Origin: Chrysochromulina tobinii
Lineage: Eukaryota; Haptophyta; Prymnesiales; Chrysochromulinaceae
DNA: 16,216 bases
NCBI GenBank assembly: GCA_001275005.1
Contig: JWZX01001313.1
Coordinates: forward strand, 1 to 16,216
Direction of reading: 5' to 3'
This document shows, in pieces, positions 13,401-16,216 of the stretch. Position numbers and translations under genes: made by a program. The notes beneath the pieces are model-generated. The model searched no databases, was not told the origin of the DNA, and was given only the letters and a program-made list of their open reading frames with translations. The number at the start of each line of letters is the position of its first letter. Within the stretch, counting starts at the first letter, position 1.

Positions 13401-16216
13401 AAGAGCCCGTCCAGGATCTGGTCACGGAGCTCGACGGACGAAAGGGAGTCGAGACCCCTCTCCACCAGAGGTGCCCATTGCAGCGCCTCCATCGCCGCCT
13501 CTGACGTGCCCTCGGCCAGCGGCAGCACCGTATTCACAGCCTGCTTCACGAGGCTCAGCACCGACGCACGGCTATGGCGCTCAACACGGCGCTCGGCGCT
13601 GCCGCGGCCACTTCCGTTGGCTTCGAGCACGCCCTCGGAATGGTGATCAACACGGCGCCCAATCTCCGGCGCCGAGCTCGCGAGCGCAGCGCCCGCGCCC
13701 GCGGCAGCGCTCGCGCTCTCGGCAGCGCTCGCTCGCGTCGTCGTCGGGCGCCAGCGCCACGGGTAGACTTGCGTGCGGTAGGCGGCAGCGCCGAGATGGG
13801 CACCGAGCATCGCTCGGAGGGGTGCGCACTCTGCAGGCGCGGCGGGGCGTCCGCGGCGACCTGATGGACAACGTGGGCGGCATGGGCGGCGCCGCTTGCA
13901 GCAGTGCGTGCGCGTTGCTGCCCCCAAACCCAAACGAGCTCACGCCCGCGACGGCGCTCGGTTCGGCGGCGGAGTCTGGGGGGGAGGCGCGCCGGAGGGG
14001 GGTGCCCGCGACGGCGCTCGGTTCGGCGGCGGACTCCTGGGGGGAGGCGCGCCGGAGGGGGGTGCTCTGTACCGGTAAGGCGAGCCCGTACGCCCGTAAA
14101 AAGGGGGCCACCTGGGGGTTGAGGGCGCTCAGGTGGCCATTGGTGAACGTGCTCGCCAGCCGGAGCGCAAGCGCCGTCTTGAGCATGCCCGCCATCCCGG
14201 CGGCGCCCTCGAGGTGGCCCACACAGGCCTTGATGGCGCCGATCATCACGGGCCGTTGGCGGTGTGGGGAGCGCTCGACGAGTGCGGCATGCAACGCAGC
14301 TGCTTCGATTGGGTCGCCGAGTGCGGTGCCCGTACCTGCGGGGATAATGCGCTGTGGTGAGCGCTTGCATGCAAGGCAGGTCATCAGTGGCAATCAGCGT
14401 ACCTCCTCACTTGCATGCAAAGCAGGTCATCAGGTGGCAATCAGCGTACCTCCTCACATACATGCAAGGCAGGTCATCAGGTGGCCATCAGCGTACCTCC
14501 TCACATACATGCAAGGCAGGTCATCAGGTGGCCATCAGCGTACCTCCTCACATACATGCAAGGCAGGTCATCAGGTGGCCATCAGCGTACCGTGTGCTTC
14601 GAGCAGCGTGACCTCGGCCGCCGTAACGCCGCCGTCAGCCAACGCTTGAGCGAGCAACGCCTGCTGTGCCCGCGCACTCGGCGCCGTGAGCCGCGCGGTG
14701 CGTCCGTCGCTGTTGACGGCCGTGCCGCGGATGAGGCACAGGGGCGGCAGCAGCCTTCTGCGCGAGCTCATCGGGCGTCGAGCTCCACCCTCGGGAGATG
14801 TGAGCTCCGCCTCGGGAAATGTGAGCTCCGCTTCCGGAGATGTGAGCTCCGCCTCGGGTGATTGGAGCTCGACAAGCAGCGCGCCGCCGCCCTCGGAGCG
14901 CACGTAACCGTCGGCGCGAAGGGCAAAGGCCTTGCATCGCCCCTCCACCGAGAGCATGCCCGCATGCTTGCGCACCTGATGAGGGAGGCAATCATCGGGT
15001 CATCAGTGGTCACCAGTGGTCATCGGTCGTCATCAGTCGTCATCAGTCGTCATCAGTCGTCATCAGTCGTCATCAGCATGCTTGCGCACCGCGAGGGCGC
15101 GAGGCGAGAGTAGCAAGTCGAACGCGCCCACGACGACGCGGTCCACGCCGCGGCTCGGCTCTCGCAGCAGACGCGCCGCCAGGTGCAACGCGGTGCCTGC
15201 CGACGAGCACGCGGTGTCGACGACGAGGCTCGCGCCGCCCAGCCCGAGCACATACGAGAGACGGTTCGCAGCGATTGAAGGGGCGACGGAGGTGCCCAAG
15301 AAGGCGCCGCCCCGGGCGCCGTGTGCACTCGAGGCGAGCTCGAACTGCCAGTCGTGATTTGAGAGCCCGACGCACACGGCCGTGCGGGTTTGGCTCGCCA
15401 TGTGCGACGGGGAGCGCAGCAGCTCGCCCAGTGTCTTCGGACGACTTTTGGCGGGGGCGGACGAGTCGCCCAAGACGGCGCCCACGAGAATCTCCGTGCC
15501 GAGCTCGAGAAGGAGCCGTTGATGAGGATCCATTGAGATTGCCTCCGCCTCCGCGATCCCAAAAAAGGAAGCTCCAAACCGCTCGGCGCCCTGCGGCGCG
15601 CTCAAGAAGCCGCCGAACGCCTCGCCGCCGCCGCAGGCATCGCCGCTCCAGCCCGGCGGGCCGGTGTGAATGGCATCGCCGTGTGAACGTAGCAGGCTTG
15701 TGAGAGCGTCGGAGCGGTTGCAGCCGCCCGGTAGGCGGCTGGACGTGAGCACGAGCGCGATGGGTGCCTCGACGAGCGGGCGAGCGAGCGAGGCGCGAGA
15801 CGCGCCGGCAGCGGAGCCCGCGTCAGCGGCAGCAGCAGCAGCAGCAGCAAGGGAGGGAGCGGGAGGGAGGCCGTCGCCACCGCCGCCGCTTTGGCTGGCG
15901 GCACGAGCGTCAAGGTAGGCCAGTACGGCGCGCGGCGTCGGGTGGTCGAATAGCAGCGTGCTCGGCAGCGGCGCCAGCTGCGGCGCCACCTCGCGCTCGA
16001 GTAGCGTGAGCAGCTCCGAGAGCGCGAACGAGTCAAACTCCATGTCCATCAGGGAGCTGTCGAGGCAGCTGGCGAGATCGATCGAGATTGAGAGGCTCGC
16101 ACCCACGCGCTGAAGCGCCGCCCCGAGCGCGCCGTCGAACTTAGGCGCCGATGCCGCCGGTGTCGCGGACGCCGCCGGCTTCACAGACAACGCCGTCGGC
16201 GCCGCCGCCGCCGCTG
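4438..16216 (-). CDS. Hybrid PKS-NRPS megasynthase, 3' part (5' end beyond window)
   Basis: This is a multimodular carrier-protein assembly line. Visible order from the N-terminal side: ACP-KS-ACP-C-PCP-Cy-A(Cys)-PCP-TE, about 3,155 residues. Exons on the minus strand are 16216-15090, 14975-14591, 14335-12911, 12775-11966, 11880-11728, 11649-10843, 10629-10267, 10097-9923, 9843-9278, 9048-8893, 8728-8531, 8380-7216, 7040-6763, 6646-6494, 6310-4913 and 4749-4438. Every junction is GT-AG, keeps frame and restores a conserved motif (for example EAHG|TGT of the KS and REDSQ|VK of the A domain). The frame is open to the right edge through an Ala-rich linker, so upstream modules are missing. The third exon needs a one-base frame change near 13840-13890 and may lose a further 69 nt (13015-13083). 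No AT, KR, DH, ER, MT or oxidase domain is visible. A product with a terminal cysteine-derived thiazoline is inferred; the compound is unknown. Confidence 0.88.
4750..4912 (-). other. Intron 15 (163 nt) in TE
   Basis: ATGCAG|GTGCTCAGC ... TGGCAG|GTGCTCCGC. The intron start resembles the next exon start (GTGCTC, CAGCTGGCT, CCC in order). The middle is about ten TGCAATCAGG units. Confidence 0.9.
5216..5280 (-). repeat. 15-bp coding repeat (GGAVA) in TE
   Basis: Three to four 15-bp units encode GGAVA-like pentads between MSDALGLG and the nucleophile strand VVLGGWSYGG of the thioesterase. Confidence 0.8.
5630..5850 (-). other. Megasynthase domain: peptidyl carrier protein 2
   Basis: HFFRLGGDSVSALRLLLAL carries the phosphopantetheine Ser (codon 5738-5740). 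It would hold the cysteinyl group for the Cy domain and then present the finished chain to the thioesterase. A poly-Ala/Thr tract (about 5570-5625) links it to the TE. Confidence 0.92.
6065..6187 (-). repeat. 15-bp coding minisatellite (AVSGS) in A domain
   Basis: Eight 15-bp units encode AV(S/G)G(S/T) pentads between AAYVVP and the final helices of the A-domain C-terminal subdomain. The frame is preserved. Confidence 0.9.
6311..6493 (-). other. Intron 14 (183 nt) in A domain
   Basis: TCGCAG|GTCATT ... TTGCAG|GTCAAG. It restores the A8 motif GREDSQ|VK. It is filled with AGGCCATCAG / AGGTCATCAG 10-bp units. Confidence 0.9.
6647..6762 (-). other. Intron 13 (116 nt) in A domain
   Basis: TACGAG|GTACCT ... 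CCTCATCAG|GAGCCC. It joins GVALGYYE to EPEKSARQF. It has GGCAATCAGAGGTCATCCGA (20-bp, i.e. 2 x 10) units and ends GATTGCCTCCCTCATCAG. Confidence 0.9.
7041..7215 (-). other. Intron 12 (175 nt) in A domain
   Basis: CTCCCAG|GTGCGA ... TCCCCAG|GGCGCA. The exon end GATTGCGCGCGCTCTCCC recurs at the intron end, and a variant occurs in the middle (about 7111-7140). The intron is therefore a partial tandem array of exon end plus intron. GGGAGATC and GGGCAATC repeats fill it. Confidence 0.88.
7685..7735 (-). repeat. 18-bp coding repeat (VNEAVG) in A domain
   Basis: Two full and one partial 18-bp units encode VNEAVG VNEAVG VN just before motif A3. Confidence 0.8.
7963..8035 (-). repeat. 12-bp degenerate coding repeat (GTAP) in A domain
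   Basis: Units like CCGGGCGCTGTG (plus) encode GTAP/GSA repeats between A1 and A2 of the adenylation domain. Confidence 0.65.
8381..8530 (-). other. Intron 11 (150 nt) in Cy
   Basis: ATGCGG|GTGCGT ... CCATGCAG|GATCTC. It joins LLEIMR to DLFPTEVV. It is filled with GGTGCCATCC / GGTGCAATCA 10-bp units (about 8405-8525, plus strand). Confidence 0.88.
8729..8892 (-). other. Intron 10 (164 nt) in Cy
   Basis: AACAAG|GTGGGC ... CACGCAG|GTACAC. It joins VMEQYNK to VHHQAGAAVAPFVFVSAMG. Its repeats are degenerate GGTGCCATCA and GGCGCAGTCA units. The boundaries are less certain than elsewhere because the protein is variable here. Confidence 0.72.
9049..9277 (-). other. Intron 9 (229 nt) in Cy
   Basis: CCAAG|GTCACG ... 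CCTCCCAG|ATCCTC. It joins HEDVSK to ILGNFSSS. It contains GTGGTAATCA 10-bp repeats and, at 9123-9159, a chimeric copy of both exon-intron boundaries. Confidence 0.85.
9844..9922 (-). other. Intron 8 (79 nt) in Cy with 30-bp perfect flanking duplication
   Basis: GACG|GTCCGCGCC ... CCCCACAG|GTCCGCGCC. Plus-strand 9815-9844 and 9894-9923 are identical over 30 bp. The novel core is about 49 bp and holds GCATGCAAGTGCTCACCA. This is the cleanest duplication-bounded intron here. Confidence 0.9.
10098..10266 (-). other. Intron 7 (169 nt) in Cy
   Basis: CTGCAG|GTGACC ... CGCCTGCAG|GCGGCT. CGCCTGCAG is present at both boundaries. About fifteen units of AGGTCATCAG or AGCGGTCATT (plus strand) fill it. 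Confidence 0.88.
10545..10980 (-). other. Megasynthase domain: peptidyl carrier protein 1
   Basis: DAHFFQLGGDSLLCLRLV holds the phosphopantetheine Ser (codon 10867-10869). The second half (GYKLTIRTVFQKPTVRQLA) is on the next exon, across the 213-nt intron 10630-10842. It comes straight after the C domain through an Ala/Ser/Thr-rich linker of about 100 residues that contains a 9-bp coding repeat. With no A domain in this module, its amino acid must be loaded in trans, or the carrier only relays the chain. Confidence 0.9.
10630..10842 (-). other. Intron 6 (213 nt) in PCP1
   Basis: GTGCAG|GTAGGACC ... GCCTCACAG|GAGATAGG. It splits PCP1 between LRLVQ and EIGRRGG. It is filled with 10- to 12-bp GAGAGGCCATCA units (plus strand) at about 10640-10815. 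Confidence 0.88.
10991..11081 (-). repeat. 9-bp coding array flanked by a 22-bp direct repeat
   Basis: The plus-strand 22-bp sequence at 10991-11012 recurs at 11060-11081. Between them are five to six GACGTAATT units encoding a Thr-Ser-Ile repeat in the C-PCP1 linker. It stays in frame, and no GT follows the expected donor position. Confidence 0.85.
11650..11727 (-). other. Intron 5 (78 nt) in C domain
   Basis: CTCG|GTCCGAGATCG ... TCCCCACAG|GTGCGAGATGG. The intron start matches the next exon start at 14 of 17 positions. It carries the shared core GCATGCAAGTGCTCACCA. It is open in frame, so length alone does not prove splicing. Confidence 0.8.
11881..11965 (-). other. Intron 4 (85 nt) in C domain
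   Basis: GCGCAG|GTCATTGGG ... TTCATCAG|GTCATTGGG. The first 19 bases match the next exon at 18 positions. The middle has CTGATGACCT / CTGATTGGC repeats. Confidence 0.9.
12776..12910 (-). other. Intron 3 (135 nt) in C domain
   Basis: GAGCAG|GTGCGC ... CCCCGAGCAG|CACCCC. The exon end CGCTCCCCCGAGCAG is repeated at the intron end and once in the middle (near 12841-12855). The intron is thus two tandem units, each with a usable-looking 3' site; only the distal site keeps the frame. Confidence 0.85.
12960..13025 (-). repeat. Two tandem 33-bp units at the C-domain start
   Basis: Two perfect 33-bp units encode ARRDGLVMETS twice; a third diverged copy lies at about 13063-13090. Only one copy is needed for a normal C-domain start. 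Confidence 0.8.
13015..13083 (-). other. Possible in-frame 69-nt intron before the C domain
   Basis: GAG|GTTGG ... CGCCGAG|ATGGG would splice in phase (R-D-G). The flank is a 33-bp sequence present in three copies, one diverged (about 13063-13090) and two tandem (12960-13025). The frame is open without splicing, so it may be coding. It contains GCATGC and CTCCCCAT-type intron sequence. Confidence 0.4.
13304..13564 (-). other. Megasynthase domain: acyl carrier protein 2
   Basis: LVERGLDSLSSVELRDQI is a textbook carrier site with its Ser codon at 13445-13447. It directly follows the KS and its linker, with no AT, KR or DH between, so the beta-keto group would stay unreduced unless trans enzymes act. 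An acidic Ser-rich linker (to about 13100) leads to the condensation domain. Confidence 0.9.
14336..14590 (-). other. Intron 2 (255 nt) in KS
   Basis: It splits EAHG|TGTALGDP: CACG|GTACGCTGATGG ... CCCCGCAG|GTACGGGC. It contains about four tandem 47-bp units (14397-14590), each restarting with GTACGCTGAT, and ends with the family core GCATGCAAGCGCTCACCA. Confidence 0.88.
14771..14873 (-). repeat. 21-bp coding minisatellite in KS (SPEAELT repeats)
   Basis: About five 21-bp units with core GAGCTC encode SPEAELT-like heptads between the GGALLVEL and IRGTAVNSDG strands of the KS. The frame is kept throughout. It may be an expanded surface loop. Confidence 0.8.
14976..15089 (-). other. Intron 1 (114 nt) in KS
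   Basis: In sense it reads GCG|GTGCGCAAGC ... CCTCATCAG|GTGCGCAAGC. Its first 14 bases (15076-15089) equal the first 14 of the next exon (14962-14975). The middle is a 10-bp CTGATGACGA array, and the end is GATTGCCTCCCTCATCAG. Confidence 0.88.
15896..16139 (-). other. Megasynthase domain: acyl carrier protein 1
   Basis: This is a carrier domain of about 80 residues with the phosphopantetheine site MDMEFDSFALSEL; the Ser codon is at 16029-16031. The usual LGLDSL is diverged to MEFDSF but keeps Asp-Ser, and FDHPTPRAVLAYL is a typical carrier-protein C-terminal end. It would hold the chain delivered by the module lost beyond the right edge and hand it to the next KS. A poly-Ala linker, encoded partly by a CAG-type microsatellite at 15818-15849, follows. 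Confidence 0.85.

Larger units (their letters stand above)
13885..15770 (-). other. Megasynthase domain: ketosynthase (KS)
   Basis: It condenses the upstream acyl chain with an extender on the next ACP. Visible motifs are the DPHQRLLLE block, the active-site Cys in DTACSS (codon 15207-15209), RADGYVRSEGGG, AVNSDGRT, the first catalytic His in EAHGTGTALGDPIE (formed across the 14336-14590 intron), the second in KACVGHLEGAAG, and SSFGFGGSNAHALL at the end. All three catalytic residues are present, so it looks active. Exons are 16216-15090, 14975-14591 and the start of 14335-12911. A 21-bp coding minisatellite (SPEAELT repeats) widens one loop. No acyltransferase follows: the next recognisable sequence is a YPWRWRP post-KS linker, then an ACP. 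Confidence 0.93.

Noticed and set aside
4750-15089. Intron lengths biased to multiples of three
   Set aside because: Only about seven of fifteen confident introns are 3n, not clearly above chance.
4438-16216. Naming the product as a known algal toxin pathway
   Set aside because: Domain order gives only a thiazoline-ending polyketide-peptide; nothing in the window ties it to a known compound or activity.
4438-16216. Bacterial contaminant contig
   Set aside because: The NRPS/PKS motifs can only be joined by removing many GT-AG introns, and the neighbouring gene also has an intron.

Overview
The window looks like nuclear DNA of a GC-rich, intron-rich unicellular alga. A haptophyte is my best guess from four things: very high GC, short GT-AG introns packed with minisatellites, a eukaryotic polyketide/peptide megasynthase, and a membrane protein with algal-type leucine-rich repeats. 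The taxon is inferred, not proven; a dinoflagellate or pelagophyte is possible. No bacterial operon signals, RNA genes or CRISPR arrays were seen. Both recognisable genes lie on the minus strand.

Layout from left to right. Positions 1-185 are an AT-richer block of degenerate GATACAT/GTATC repeats, and 186-870 holds nothing I can assign. Positions 871-3353 (minus) encode a two- or three-exon protein with N-terminal membrane helices and C-terminal ribonuclease-inhibitor-type leucine-rich repeats. Positions 3354-4437 are intergenic, with a roughly 105-bp direct duplication, a GTGGTTACAA repeat, a decayed copy of the end of the next gene, and a 25-bp tandem array that runs across that gene's stop codon.

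Positions 4438-16216 (minus) are the 3' part of one very large gene, still open at the right edge. I rebuilt it as 16 exons (about 3,155 codons) from GT-AG junctions whose phases and conserved motifs agree. The visible domain order is ACP - KS - ACP - C - PCP - Cy - A - PCP - TE, a hybrid polyketide synthase / nonribosomal peptide synthetase. The A domain carries a cysteine-type specificity code and sits in a Cy-A-PCP-TE terminal module, so the predicted end of the assembly line adds and cyclises cysteine (a thiazoline) and then releases the chain. The KS module has no acyltransferase and the C-PCP module has no adenylation domain, so both probably depend on partners acting in trans or pass the chain on without extension.

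The second story is the introns. Many begin with a near-copy of the exon sequence that follows them (up to 30 bp perfect), several share the same 3' core, and most are filled with a 10-bp repeat carrying CTGAT in the sense strand. This looks like recent intron gain (introner-like or tandem-duplication introns) caught in the act, in both genes. Minisatellites inside exons instead have units divisible by three. One single-base frameshift just after the KS needs checking, because it would otherwise cut the megasynthase in two.
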